This document shows, in pieces, positions 44,031-53,315 of a stretch of DNA of 64,000 bases. The position numbers and the translations under genes are program-made. The stretch lies in the NCBI RefSeq assembly GCF_900162725.1, contig NZ_LT799418.1, positions 1,046,597-1,110,596 of the forward strand, given 5' to 3'. The DNA is from Parabacteroides sp. Marseille-P3160 (GTDB lineage Bacteria > Bacteroidota > Bacteroidia > Bacteroidales > Tannerellaceae). The first letter of the stretch is position 1. Each line of letters starts with the position of its first letter. The notes under the pieces are model-generated. The model searched no databases and was not told the origin of the DNA. It saw only the letters and a list, made by a program, of their open reading frames with translations.

Positions 44031-45590
44031 TTATTTTTTCCACATCTGTTCCATATCTTCCAGGGTTTTGCCTTTGGTCTCGGGGAGCCGCTTCCATACA
44101 AAGATAGCTGCTAATACGGCTAATGCTCCATATATCCAGTAAGAGAAACCATGATGGAAAAAAGAGACCAATGTCTCGTTCTTATCCATAATCGGAAAAG
44201 TCCATGACACGAGGAAATTGGAAACCCATTGGGCGGTGACGGCAATCGACATCACGACGGAACGGACGGAGTTGGGGAATATCTCAGCCAGCATGACCCA
44301 ACATACGGGGCCCCAGGAGATGGCAAATCCGGCTGTGTAGGTAAGCATACATACCAGTTTCAAACCTGACGGCAGATTAGCAGCAAAGGAGGTGCCCAGT
44401 ACCAGCATGGAAGCCGCCATGACCAATGCCCCAATGATAAGCAGTGGTTTACGACCGAACCGGTCGACCGTAAGAATCGCTAAGACGGTGAATGACAGAT
44501 TGACAATTCCTACGATAATCGTTTGCAATAGTGCCGAATCAGTACCCGAGCCCATGCTTTTGAATATTTCCGGAGCATAATACAAGACGACATTAATACC
44601 TACAAATTGTTGGAAAGCAGAGAGTAAAACGCCGGTAATAATGATTACGAATCCATATGATTTTATCGGGACATACAATGCGATCAGGAAACTGGCGATC
44701 ATCGCTATCTCAAAAGCGCTTGAAATGCCCAGGAATGACAATCCAAGTATGCCCGCGATAAATAAGATCAGCCAGATAAGCATAAAATGATAATAAGATT
44801 TTATTGAAGTACCGGTTTCTTTAGTGAAACTATTTCGAATTTCCTGCAACTCTTTTTTCGCTTCTTTATTACCTACTAATTTCATTAAAATGTGTTCGGC
44901 TTTTTCTGTTTGGCCTTTCATGGTTAACCATCTGGGTGTCTCCGGTACAAAAAACAATAAGGAGAAAAATAGTCCTGCAGGGATTGCCAGGGAAGCAAAC
45001 ATCCATCGCCATCCAATCTGATGCAACCATTTCGTATCACCTTGTTGGGCAATAAAATAATTGACAAAGTAGACTACCAGCATTCCGAGAATGATGGCAA
45101 ATTGGTTGAGAGAAACAAGACTTCCCCGTTTTGCCGGCGGGGCTATTTCGGCAATATACATGGGGGATACCATTGACGCAATCCCTACACCTATACCTCC
45201 GATAATACGATAAAATACGAAATGGTAAACAAAGGTATGATCGGTGGAATCCGGCAAGTGATAGCCTATTTCAGGCCAAGCAGAACCAAGGGCCGCCAAT
45301 AGAAATAAGATGGCTGCCGTGAATAGGGCTTTTTTGCGTCCTAATTGCTGACTCAGCCAACCCCCGATAGCGGCACCTATAATACAACCGATGAGGGCAC
45401 TACTGACGACAAACCCTTCCATTGCATTCGCCTCATTCGGAGAAAGTCCCATCGGTTCGATGAAGAAATGGCGCAAGGATTCGACCGTCCCCGAGATAAC
45501 GGCTGTGTCATACCCGAAGAGTAGTCCGCCCAAAGTTGCAATGACGGTTATCCCCGCAACATATAATTTACTCGCTTTTTGGTTTTTCAT
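44031..45590 (-). CDS. xylE: D-xylose:H+ symporter (MFS sugar porter)
   Basis: A 519-residue sugar porter with 12 membrane helices. It has GLLFGYDTAVISG at helix 1, RIIGGIGVGIASMVSPMYIAEIAP, PETPRWL, QQFVGINVVLYYAPEIF, DRFGRKPLL and the final PETKGKTLEDME. It closely resembles XylE and lies downstream of xylA, so xylose is the likely substrate. A hairpin at 45651-45682 separates it from xylA. Confidence 0.9.
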   Translation of the reverse strand: MKNQKASKLYVAGITVIATLGGLLFGYDTAVISGTVESLRHFFIEPMGLSPNEANAMEGFVVSSALIGCIIGAAIGGWLSQQLGRKKALFTAAILFLLAALGSAWPEIGYHLPDSTDHTFVYHFVFYRIIGGIGVGIASMVSPMYIAEIAPPAKRGSLVSLNQFAIILGMLVVYFVNYFIAQQGDTKWLHQIGWRWMFASLAIPAGLFFSLLFFVPETPRWLTMKGQTEKAEHILMKLVGNKEAKKELQEIRNSFTKETGTSIKSYYHFMLIWLILFIAGILGLSFLGISSAFEIAMIASFLIALYVPIKSYGFVIIITGVLLSAFQQFVGINVVLYYAPEIFKSMGSGTDSALLQTIIVGIVNLSFTVLAILTVDRFGRKPLLIIGALVMAASMLVLGTSFAANLPSGLKLVCMLTYTAGFAISWGPVCWVMLAEIFPNSVRSVVMSIAVTAQWVSNFLVSWTFPIMDKNETLVSFFHHGFSYWIYGALAVLAAIFVWKRLPETKGKTLEDMEQMWKK

Positions 45591-45650
45591 GGATTTCTAT
45601 TTATAATGGTCTTTTCGATAAAAAGAAGAAGTGACTGTCCCAATAGGAAA

Positions 45651-45682
45651 GTTGAAAAAATCATAACTATGACTTTTTCAAC
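45651..45682. other. Hairpin between xylA and xylE
   Basis: GTTGAAAAA and TTTTTCAAC flank TCAT-AACT-ATGA, giving a nearly perfect 14-bp stem with one mismatch. It may tune xylE expression relative to xylA. The core TCATAACTATGA also occurs in the palindrome at 61171-61249. Confidence 0.6.
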
Positions 45683-45728
45683 CGGAAAAAGGATGGCATT
45701 TGACACACATTTGATCCCCTGCCCGGTA

Positions 45729-47048
45729 TTATTCCGTATATATATTTACAATTGCTTCATACAATTCCTGTTTGCCGCTGATTTGTTCTGGTTCGCCTTT
45801 TTGCTTGGCGTAGGATACTAAATCTTCCAGTGAAAGTCTCCCTTCTTCGAACTCTTTGCCTTTTCCGTTGTCGAAGGAAGCATAGCGCTCTTTCAGCATT
45901 TGGAGATACGGCGATTCGTTGAGAAGCCGTGCGGCATTCTCCAATGCACGTGCCATGACATCCATTCCTGCAATATGTGCGATAAAGATATCTTCCAGAT
46001 CGGTTGAATTTCTGCGGGTTTTTGCATCAAAATTGATGCCGCCATTACCGAATCCTCCATTCCGGATGATCTGAATGAATGCCTGTACCAGTTCGAATGA
46101 ATCGATTGGGAATTGGTCGGTGTCCCATCCGTTTTGGTAATCGCCTCGATTAGCATCGATCGAGCCCAACAGTCCGGCGTCTACCGCGCAAGCCAATTCG
46201 TGTTCGAAAGTATGTCCGGCAAGTGTAGCGTGATTGACTTCTATGTTGATTTTGAAGTCCTTGTCCAGTCCATAGTGGCGGAGGAATCCGATCACGGTTT
46301 CCACATCCGTATCGTATTGGTGCTTGGTCGGTTCCATTGGTTTAGGCTCGATAAGGAAGGTTCCTTGGAAGCCTTTGGAGCGGCCGTAGTCACGGGCAAG
46401 GATAAGCATCTGTGCCAGATGATCTTTCTCGCGTTTCTGGTCGGTGTTTAATAAGCTCATATATCCTTCGCGGCCTCCCCAGAAGACATAGTTGGTACCA
46501 CCCAATTCCATCGTTGCGTCAATTGCATTTTTTATTTGTACGGCGGCGCGGGCTACGACGTTGAAATCGGGATTCGTGGCGGCACCGTTCATATACCGTT
46601 TATGACCGAAAACATTAGCTGTTCCCCAAAGTAATTTGATGCCGGTCTCTGCTTGTTTCTGTTTGGCATAAGCGACCATTTCTTTCAGATTAGCTTCGTA
46701 TCCTTCGATGGTACTCGCTTCATCAACCAGATCTACATCGTGGAAACAGTAATGCTCAATGCTGACTTTTTGCATAAATTCGAACCCCGCATCCATTTTC
46801 GCCTTCGCTCTTTCCAAGGTTGAAGCGCTCATATTCCAAGGGAATGTTTTGGTTCCCGGACCGAATGGATCATTTCCTTCGGCACATAGCGTATGCCACC
46901 ATGCCATGGAGAACTTCAACCAATCTTTCATCTTCTTACCATTGATCTCTTTTTCGGGATCGTAGTAATGAAATGCCATCGGATTTTTACTCTCTTTTCC
47001 ATCAAATTTGATTTTCCCTATTCCGGGAAAGAATTCTTTTGTTGCCAT
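45729..47048 (-). CDS. xylA: Xylose isomerase
   Basis: A 439-residue class II enzyme. Landmarks are HDVDLVDE with a catalytic His/Asp, [87 protein letters not shown] and [14 protein letters not shown]; the metal-ligand Glu, Asp and His residues are present. It converts D-xylose to D-xylulose. The start MATKEFF at 47048 is chosen over an upstream ATG at 47108, which would overlap the end of xylB. Confidence 0.96.
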   Translation of the reverse strand: MATKEFFPGIGKIKFDGKESKNPMAFHYYDPEKEINGKKMKDWLKFSMAWWHTLCAEGNDPFGPGTKTFPWNMSASTLERAKAKMDAGFEFMQKVSIEHYCFHDVDLVDEASTIEGYEANLKEMVAYAKQKQAETGIKLLWGTANVFGHKRYMNGAATNPDFNVVARAAVQIKNAIDATMELGGTNYVFWGGREGYMSLLNTDQKREKDHLAQMLILARDYGRSKGFQGTFLIEPKPMEPTKHQYDTDVETVIGFLRHYGLDKDFKINIEVNHATLAGHTFEHELACAVDAGLLGSIDANRGDYQNGWDTDQFPIDSFELVQAFIQIIRNGGFGNGGINFDAKTRRNSTDLEDIFIAHIAGMDVMARALENAARLLNESPYLQMLKERYASFDNGKGKEFEEGRLSLEDLVSYAKQKGEPEQISGKQELYEAIVNIYTE

Positions 47049-47074
47049 CTCTCTTTTATTTTGTTTGTGAATAT

Positions 47075-48562
47075 TTATATTGAATAATTCTTTAACCTGC
47101 TCTTCCATTTTTCATAAGCTTCTATGTAGGCGTCGTTCTTATCTTTTTCAGGATCGAAAACAAACAGTTTTTTCAGGGAGGCGAAGGCCTCTTTATGAGT
47201 GGCATAGATGCCGATTCCCATGCCTGCTCCTTTGGCGGCTCCGACGGCTCCGTCGGTGTTAAATAATTCCACAGTCGCGCCGCTTACATTCGACAGGGTT
47301 TGTGCAAATAACGGACTGAGGAACATATTGGCGTATCCTGCCCGAATTAAATGAATGTCCATACCCATTTCTTTCATGATTTCCATCCCGTATTCATATG
47401 AAAAAACAATTCCTTCCTGAGCGGCACGTAACAGGTCGCTTTTTGTATGGATGTTAAAATTAATCCCGTGTACGGAACAGCTGATATCTTTGTTTTTGAG
47501 TATTCGTTCCGCTCCGTTCCCAAAAGGAACGACCGAGATACCTTTGGCTCCGATGGGAGATTGGGCTGCCAGAAGATTCATGTCGGCATAGGATAATCCT
47601 TCCAAAGCCAGATTCTGTTTCAGCCATGAATTGAGAATGCCTGTCCCATTGATACATAATAAGATTCCCAATCGCTGCCTATCTTTCGTGTAATTAACAT
47701 GGGCAAAGGTGTTTACGCGTGATTCCCTATCATAATCCAATCGATCCGATATCCCGTATACCACGCCCGATGTACCGGCGGTAGAGGCTATTTCTCCGGG
47801 ATTAAAAACATTTAGGGACAGTGCGTTATTGGGTTGGTCGCCTGCCCGGTAGGAGATAGGCGTTCCCACTTTTAATCCGAGTTCACGGGCCGCCGTTGTC
47901 GAGACCTGCGCCTGTATGCCGAATACCGGCTTTATTTCAGGGAAAAAACTTTTGGGAATACCGAAATAACTCAATACGTCTTCTGATAAGGATTTTGTTT
48001 TAAAGTCCCAGAAAATACCTTCGGACAGTCCTTCGATCGTCATCGCTATATCGCCTGATAACTTCATGGCAATATAGTCGCCGGGCAGCATCAATTTATC
48101 AACCTTTTCATAAATAGCCGGTTCGTTTTCTTTTACCCAAGCCAGCTTGGATGCCGTAAAGTTGCCCGGAGAATTGAGCAGATGGGAAAGGCATCGTTCT
48201 TCTCCGATTGCCTTGAACGCCCGTTCGCCGTAGGACACGGCCCGGCTATCGCACCAGATGATTGCCGGCCGCAATACCTCTTGATGCTTATCGACAAGTA
48301 CCAGGCCATGCATCTGCCAGGTAATGCCGATGCCCTTGATTTCTTCCGCTTTTATCTTGGATTTCCGCATAACCGACCCGTGGGCGATTTTCAGATTATT
48401 CCACCATTCTTCCGACTCCTGTTCTGCCCATCCAGGTCTGATTGCCTTGATCTTCATTTCTGTTTTCGGATGGAAATCCGACGCAACCACTTCTCCCGAG
48501 TCGGCCTTTACCAAACATGCCTTTACCGAAGAGCTTCCTATATCATAGCCTAATAGATACAT
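47075..48562 (-). CDS. xylB: Xylulokinase
   Basis: A 495-residue FGGY kinase: [16 protein letters not shown] at the N terminus (phosphate 1 region), [51 protein letters not shown] and [13 protein letters not shown]. It phosphorylates D-xylulose. It lies between the Nudix regulator (18 bp upstream) and xylA (26 bp downstream). Confidence 0.94.
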   Translation of the reverse strand: MYLLGYDIGSSSVKACLVKADSGEVVASDFHPKTEMKIKAIRPGWAEQESEEWWNNLKIAHGSVMRKSKIKAEEIKGIGITWQMHGLVLVDKHQEVLRPAIIWCDSRAVSYGERAFKAIGEERCLSHLLNSPGNFTASKLAWVKENEPAIYEKVDKLMLPGDYIAMKLSGDIAMTIEGLSEGIFWDFKTKSLSEDVLSYFGIPKSFFPEIKPVFGIQAQVSTTAARELGLKVGTPISYRAGDQPNNALSLNVFNPGEIASTAGTSGVVYGISDRLDYDRESRVNTFAHVNYTKDRQRLGILLCINGTGILNSWLKQNLALEGLSYADMNLLAAQSPIGAKGISVVPFGNGAERILKNKDISCSVHGINFNIHTKSDLLRAAQEGIVFSYEYGMEIMKEMGMDIHLIRAGYANMFLSPLFAQTLSNVSGATVELFNTDGAVGAAKGAGMGIGIYATHKEAFASLKKLFVFDPEKDKNDAYIEAYEKWKSRLKNYSI

Positions 48563-48580
48563 GGTATTTCCCTTTTTTGT

Positions 48581-49297
48581 TTATAGATTCGATTTAAGCT
48601 TATTATATTCTTTCTTGTTGAATTTGTAAAGACGGGCCGCCCGATGGGGAACGCCTTTTTCTTTTTCATCCAATGCTACTATATAAGGCATCGTTGCTAC
48701 CTTTTTGTGGAAATTACGAATGTCGATAAACCGGTTATAAATTGCCTCATATAATTTATGCAGTTGGCTTATCGTGAATTTTTGAGGAAGGAGTTCGGAG
48801 ATGATTGCCGGTTCATATTCAACCCAGCGCCTGATTTCCCCCAAAGACTCACCTACAATTAAATTATGATCGAAAGGCATATGTGGTATTGAATTTACAG
48901 AGCGCCATTCCGAATGTTTGTATCTGGAGATATTCGTTAGTTTCCGATCGATTTTGCAAAGAGCAATATATACAACTGTTATCAACCGATTGATATCCGG
49001 TTTGTAGGCTTTGTCCAACCACAGCCTGTCTTCCTGCTTGCTGGCTCTATCCGGTGATGCAAAACATTTGAACTGTTTTAATGGCAGTTTTTTGATACCC
49101 GTTAATTCAAATAGAACTCGTTGGGCGGCATCGTCTACATCTTCTTCATTATAGATCAGGCTACCCGGTAATTTCAGTGCCTTGGATTCTCCAGTTCCTG
49201 CATTCCGTTGTACCAGAAGTATGGTTAATTGTTTTTCGTCGAAACCAAAGACAACGCAATCGATCGATACATAGGTATGAATAAAATTTGGACTCAT
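48581..49297 (-). CDS. Nudix-related transcriptional regulator of xylose use
   Basis: A 238-residue protein with an N-terminal Nudix fold (about 8-150) and a C-terminal winged helix (about 165-235: FTISQLHKLYEAIYNRFIDIRNFHKK). The Nudix box is broken: after GSLIYNE the catalytic REUXEE part reads QRVLFELTG, so hydrolysis is unlikely. This is the NrtR/AraR-type architecture used in Bacteroidetes to sense pentoses. As the first gene of the xylose operon it is probably its repressor. Confidence 0.87.
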   Translation of the reverse strand: MSPNFIHTYVSIDCVVFGFDEKQLTILLVQRNAGTGESKALKLPGSLIYNEEDVDDAAQRVLFELTGIKKLPLKQFKCFASPDRASKQEDRLWLDKAYKPDINRLITVVYIALCKIDRKLTNISRYKHSEWRSVNSIPHMPFDHNLIVGESLGEIRRWVEYEPAIISELLPQKFTISQLHKLYEAIYNRFIDIRNFHKKVATMPYIVALDEKEKGVPHRAARLYKFNKKEYNKLKSNL

Positions 49298-49333
49298 GGC
49301 AGCCTCTATTTAATTATTTTCCCCTGGAGAATG

Positions 49334-49341
49334 CGAATATA
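49334..49341 (-). promoter_or_regulatory. Probable -7 box of the xylose operon
   Basis: Minus-strand TATATTCG, one change from TAnnTTTG. It overlaps the first operator-like arm at 49337-49348. Confidence 0.4.
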
Positions 49342-49414
49342 ACATTTTATATTTAATGCTTATTTGATCGGGATCTATTTTAGGGTTAAATTATTGTAAA
49401 TAAAAATGTTATAT
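49337..49414 (-). promoter_or_regulatory. Candidate operator pair for the Nudix-type regulator
   Basis: ATATAACATTTT (49337-49348) and AAAATGTTATAT (49403-49414) are exact inverted 12-bp copies separated by 54 bp. One arm overlaps the likely -7 box. The rest of 49298-49541 shows no gene. Confidence 0.5.
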
Positions 49415-49541
49415 ATCATATAAGATATGATAAGACTTCTTTTCTGGCGAGTCATTCAAATGGATAAGTAGCTTACTATAAGTATTTTAAAAAAGCGGTA
49501 GGAAAAGCGTTCAATCGTTAATTTTTACAATAAGCGGGCAT

Positions 49542-49570
49542 GAAAAAAGGCAGCCTGATTAAGGATGCCT
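49542..49570 (-). terminator. Terminator after the tRNA-Asn pair
   Basis: On the minus strand AGGCA pairs with TGCC(T), followed by six T residues. It lies just beyond the 3' end of the second tRNA gene. Confidence 0.6.
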
Positions 49571-49578
49571 CCGGGATG

Positions 49579-49652
49579 CTCTTCCTCTTGGACTTGAACC
49601 AAGGACCCTCTGATTAACAGTCAGATGCTCTAACCAACTGAGCTAAGGAAGA
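49579..49652 (-). tRNA. tRNA-Asn (anticodon GTT), copy 2 in transcript
   Basis: A 74-nt cloverleaf: acceptor TCTTCCT/AGGAAGA with discriminator G, D arm GCTC/GAGC, anticodon arm CTGACTGTTAATCAG, and T arm with GGTTCAAGTCC. CCA is not encoded. It is identical to the copy at 49690-49763. Confidence 0.96.
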
Positions 49653-49689
49653 AAAAAAACTTCAATACCTATTATAACCGAAAAAGTGG

Positions 49690-49763
49690 CTCTTCCTCTT
49701 GGACTTGAACCAAGGACCCTCTGATTAACAGTCAGATGCTCTAACCAACTGAGCTAAGGAAGA
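49690..49763 (-). tRNA. tRNA-Asn (anticodon GTT), copy 1 in transcript
   Basis: The same 74-nt sequence as 49579-49652, separated from it by 37 bp. The promoter box on the minus strand is at 49814-49821. Confidence 0.96.
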
Positions 49764-49813
49764 ATTTCTTATCTCCGTTCAGGCCTCTTGTAGGCCCCCC
49801 GGAAAATGTGTTG

Positions 49814-49821
49814 CAAAAGTA
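49814..49821 (-). promoter_or_regulatory. -7 promoter box of the tRNA-Asn operon
   Basis: Minus-strand TACTTTTG matches TAnnTTTG, about 50 bp before the first tRNA. It is divergent from the kinase promoter 24 bp away. Confidence 0.6.
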
Positions 49822-49844
49822 CAGGATGTTTTCGAAATATGCAA

Positions 49845-49852
49845 TATCTTTG
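49845..49852 (+). promoter_or_regulatory. -7 promoter box of the PfkB kinase gene
   Basis: TATCTTTG matches TAnnTTTG and is 13 bp before ATG 49866, giving a leader of only about 7 nt. It rules out the in-frame start at 49806. Confidence 0.6.
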
Positions 49853-49865
49853 CAGAAAAAAAAGA

Positions 49866-50843
49866 ATGAAAGCGATTGGGATAGGAAACGCTTTGGTGGA
49901 TGTACTCCTTCAACTGGAAAATGATGAAATACTTTCCTCTTTTGGCCTTCAAAAGGGAACAATGGATCTTATCGATGAGAATCAGATGGTTTCTATCCGG
50001 AAAGCTCAGGAAAACCTGAAGAGAAGCCAGGCGCCCGGAGGATCTGTTTGCAACACGATGAGGGCAATGGCGCAGTTAGGCGCGTCGGTCGGGTTTATCG
50101 GGAAAATCGGTTCGGATGAGGCCGGAGCTTATTACGAAGAGGCTTTGCGAAAAGCAAACGTGATTTCTTATTTTTCCCATGTCCCGGGCATTTCCGGCAG
50201 TTCCACGGTCATGATTTCTCCGGATGCGGAGCGTACGATGGCTACTTTTCTCGGCCCGGCCGCCACTTTGACGGCGGAAGAGATTCCGGACGAAGTCCTC
50301 TCGGCTTACGACTGCATTTATATTGAGGGCTATCTTATCGCGAACGAACGGCTTTTTGTTCCGGTCCTGAAGCAGGCCAAGCGATTGGGGCTCAAAGTCG
50401 CCTTGGACTTATCGAATTTTAATGTTGTCAACGGATTTAAAGAATTGCTTTTGGAGGTTATTCCTTCCTATGTGGACATCCTGTTTTCCAACGAAAGCGA
50501 AGCCGAAGCGTTTGCTGGCAGGCAAGCTGAAAAGGCCGTATCGTTTATTTCGCGCATGGCGGATATTTCGGTGGTTACCATGGGTAGTAAAGGAGCATTA
50601 GTCGGATGTAAAGATGGAATTATCCGAATTCCTGTTTCAGGCGGCGCACCTGTTGATACGACTGGTGCCGGAGATCATTTCGCCGCCGGCTTCCTCTATG
50701 GCTTGTCAGCCGGGAGAAGTTTGGAGAAATCGGCACGGGTAGGCTCTTTTCTGGCAGGTTGTGTAGTCGATATCATCGGAGCCCAGATTCCCGACAGGCA
50801 ATGGGAACAAATAAAGTTAAAAGTAAGAGAGATTTTGTCTTGA
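49866..50843 (+). CDS. PfkB family sugar/nucleoside kinase
   Basis: A 325-residue ribokinase-fold protein: GIGNALVDVLLQL at the N terminus, APGGSVCNTMRAMAQLG with the GG substrate motif, and GAPVDTTGAGDHFAAGFLYG with the catalytic Asp and anion hole. It resembles adenosine-kinase-like members found next to ctp genes in Bacteroidetes. The substrate cannot be read from sequence. Confidence 0.88.
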   Translation: MKAIGIGNALVDVLLQLENDEILSSFGLQKGTMDLIDENQMVSIRKAQENLKRSQAPGGSVCNTMRAMAQLGASVGFIGKIGSDEAGAYYEEALRKANVISYFSHVPGISGSSTVMISPDAERTMATFLGPAATLTAEEIPDEVLSAYDCIYIEGYLIANERLFVPVLKQAKRLGLKVALDLSNFNVVNGFKELLLEVIPSYVDILFSNESEAEAFAGRQAEKAVSFISRMADISVVTMGSKGALVGCKDGIIRIPVSGGAPVDTTGAGDHFAAGFLYGLSAGRSLEKSARVGSFLAGCVVDIIGAQIPDRQWEQIKLKVREILS

Positions 50844-50858
50844 AAATGTATTATTCTT

Positions 50859-50866
50859 TACTTTTG
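50859..50866 (+). promoter_or_regulatory. -7 promoter box of the S41 peptidase gene
   Basis: TACTTTTG matches TAnnTTTG. Transcription would start near 50873. Confidence 0.55.
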
Positions 50867-50904
50867 GACAAAATGAAATGTCATATCAAAATAATTCAGA
50901 TAAA

Positions 50905-52608
50905 ATGCGAAAAATGAAGTTGGTCCGTATCGTCTGTCTTCTGCTGCTTGTCGTAATTTTGAAACCGTCCGTCAATCTGCAGGCTCAGACGGATAGCCGG
51001 TTTGAAATCAGTAAGAATCTAGATGTCTTCAATGCTTTGGTCAAAGAAATGGAGTTGTTTTATGTCGACTCCATTGACGTGGATAAAACCATACGCCGGG
51101 GCATCGACGGTATGTTGAAAGGGCTGGATCCCTATACCGAATATATTCCTGAGAACGAGATGGAGGGGTTGAATTTTATTACGACCGGCGAATATGGCGG
51201 CATCGGAGCCTATATCCGTGAACGGGAAGAGGGGGGAGTTATTATTGCGGAGCCTTTTGAAGGAATGCCGGCCCAACTTACCGGATTGAAGGCGGGCGAC
51301 CGTATTCTGGCTATCGATACGATCGATGTCTCCGTATTCTCTAACGATAAAGTCAGTGAGTTGCTGAAAGGCGTTCCGAACAGCAAGATCAAACTAAAGA
51401 TACAACGTCCGGGCGAAAAGAAACCGCGTGAATTCGAGTTTCTCCGCAAGCAGGTCGTCGTCGATCAGGTGACCTACTACGGGGTGAGAGGAGACGGTAT
51501 CGGCTATATTTACTTGCAGGGCTTCACCAACAAAAGCGCCCAGGAAGTAAAGAGTGCGTTTGAGGACTTAAAAAATAACCATCATATCAAATCTTTGATC
51601 CTTGATTTGCGGAATAACGGAGGGGGAGTGCTGGACGGGGCAGTTCAAATCGTCAATCAATTTGTTCCCAAAGGGCAGGAAGTGCTCTCTACCCGTGGAA
51701 AAATCAAGCAATGGGACCGGATCTACCGGACGACTATGGAGCCTCTGGACACGGTTATACCGCTTGCCGTATTAATCAACGGCGGTTCTGCTTCGGCTTC
51801 CGAAATTCTTAGCGGGGCCTTGCAGGATCTGGATCGCGCCGTATTGATCGGACAGCGTTCTTTTGGAAAAGGCCTGGTACAGGCTACGCGCGATTTGCCT
51901 TATGACGGTAAACTGAAGGTAACGATGGCGCGTTATTATATTCCCAGCGGGCGTTGCATCCAGCAGTTGGACTATGCGCACCGGAATCCGGACGGCAGTG
52001 TGGGAGTGATCCCGGATAGCCTCACGAAAGTTTTCAGGACCTCAAAAGGCCGCTTGGTGCGCGACGGCGGAGGTGTTAGCCCTGACTTTGAAGTAAAAGA
52101 GGAGAAGATGCCGACCATGATGTACTATCTGATGACCGGATATACTTTATTCGATTTCGTAACGGATTGGGTCCAGAAACATCCGACGATTGGCCCGGCG
52201 GAAGAATTTGAAGCGACAGATGCCGATTTCGACGCTTTCAAGTCTTATGCCAAAGCGAAGGACTTCACATACGATCGCCAGAGCGAAAAGGCGTTGGCTA
52301 ACCTAAGAGAAATAGCGGAGATGGAAGGATATATCGAGGAAGACTCTGTCCTTTTCGAAGCGTTAAAAGTAAAATTGACTCCGGATTTGGAACGTGATTT
52401 TAACCGCTATAAGGAAGAAATCAAGAAACTCCTGACTTCCGAAATCGTGAAGCGTTATTATTATCAGAAAGGCGAGCTGATCAACAGCTTGCGAAACGAT
52501 AAATCACTGGAGAAAGCTCTGGAGGTTTTAGCCGATCCGGCACTTTATGAAAAGACATTGAGTGCGCCTGTGAACGGTGAAGTCGCCTCCAATCTGCTGC
52601 GGCGTTAA
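50905..52608 (+). CDS. C-terminal processing peptidase, S41 family
   Basis: A 567-residue periplasmic protease: signal peptide (KLVRIVCLLLLVVIL), N-terminal helical part, PDZ domain (about 85-165: GGIGAYIREREEGGVIIAEP), then the S41 core with LDLRNNGGGVLDGAV, the catalytic Ser in NGGSASASEILSG and Lys in RSFGKGLVQ. It trims or degrades exported proteins. The start 50905 gives a compact signal peptide; an in-frame ATG at 50878 is possible. Confidence 0.92.
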   Translation: MRKMKLVRIVCLLLLVVILKPSVNLQAQTDSRFEISKNLDVFNALVKEMELFYVDSIDVDKTIRRGIDGMLKGLDPYTEYIPENEMEGLNFITTGEYGGIGAYIREREEGGVIIAEPFEGMPAQLTGLKAGDRILAIDTIDVSVFSNDKVSELLKGVPNSKIKLKIQRPGEKKPREFEFLRKQVVVDQVTYYGVRGDGIGYIYLQGFTNKSAQEVKSAFEDLKNNHHIKSLILDLRNNGGGVLDGAVQIVNQFVPKGQEVLSTRGKIKQWDRIYRTTMEPLDTVIPLAVLINGGSASASEILSGALQDLDRAVLIGQRSFGKGLVQATRDLPYDGKLKVTMARYYIPSGRCIQQLDYAHRNPDGSVGVIPDSLTKVFRTSKGRLVRDGGGVSPDFEVKEEKMPTMMYYLMTGYTLFDFVTDWVQKHPTIGPAEEFEATDADFDAFKSYAKAKDFTYDRQSEKALANLREIAEMEGYIEEDSVLFEALKVKLTPDLERDFNRYKEEIKKLLTSEIVKRYYYQKGELINSLRNDKSLEKALEVLADPALYEKTLSAPVNGEVASNLLRR

Positions 52609-52627
52609 GGGTGTTTGCAAAATCTTT

Positions 52628-53101
52628 TTATTTGCCTAACAGGATTTTGTCGATTTGCTTGACGAAGGCATCCTTGGGCAAGGCTCCGACGGACATCTGG
52701 GGTTTTCCCTGAACCGGAACAAAGAGGGTCGCGGGGATGCTCTGTATACCGAAGGTATAGGCCAAATTCTTTTCCTGATCCACATTTACCTTATAGATGA
52801 CAATCTCATCCTGGTATTCCTTGGCCAGTTCCTTTAGGATCGGGGCAATCTGACGGCACGGGCCGCACCAGTCGGCATAAAAGTCGATGATGCAAGGCTT
52901 ATCGCCTTCATATACCCATTGGTCGGGCGTCTTTTCGTAATTATAGACTTTTGTAAGGAAGTCGCTTTTATTAAGTGCAATCACTTCTCCTTTTCCTGTA
53001 TCCTCATTATTCCCTGCTTCGTCTTTGGCGTTAGCTGAATGACAGCTGTTGGCGATCAATAGAAACGGCAGAAGGAAAACTAATTTTAAATGTGTCGTCA
53101 T
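52628..53101 (-). CDS. Thioredoxin-like lipoprotein
   Basis: A 157-residue lipoprotein (lipobox ANSC) with one thioredoxin domain (about 50-157). The active site is DFYADWCGPCRQIAP and the cis-Pro loop FGIQSIPATLFV. It probably reduces disulfides in the periplasm. It is convergent with the peptidase gene. Confidence 0.9.
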   Translation of the reverse strand: MTTHLKLVFLLPFLLIANSCHSANAKDEAGNNEDTGKGEVIALNKSDFLTKVYNYEKTPDQWVYEGDKPCIIDFYADWCGPCRQIAPILKELAKEYQDEIVIYKVNVDQEKNLAYTFGIQSIPATLFVPVQGKPQMSVGALPKDAFVKQIDKILLGK

Positions 53102-53301
53102 ATATAATGCTTAAGTAATGATTTTTTAATTTTAATGAAGCCAAAGATAAGAACTTTTTTAAGAAAAAATAGTACCCGATTGAATCATCCGGCATAGGCG
53201 ATTGTCTATTTGTGTGTGGGAAAATTAATCTGTCAGTGCATTGCACTTAAATTCAGTGTACTATAGTAACAAAATCAATCGCCTAAAAACGGATTTTTCC
53301 T

Positions 53302-53309
53302 TAACTTTG
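53302..53309 (+). promoter_or_regulatory. -7 promoter box directly before a start codon
   Basis: TAACTTTG matches TAnnTTTG and ends 6 bp before ATG 53316, predicting a leaderless mRNA. Confidence 0.55.
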
Positions 53310-53315
53310 TGTCGT

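Noticed and set aside
43909-44097. Short frames near the end of xylE and GH97
   Set aside because: They fall on a terminator and within the antisense of xylE.
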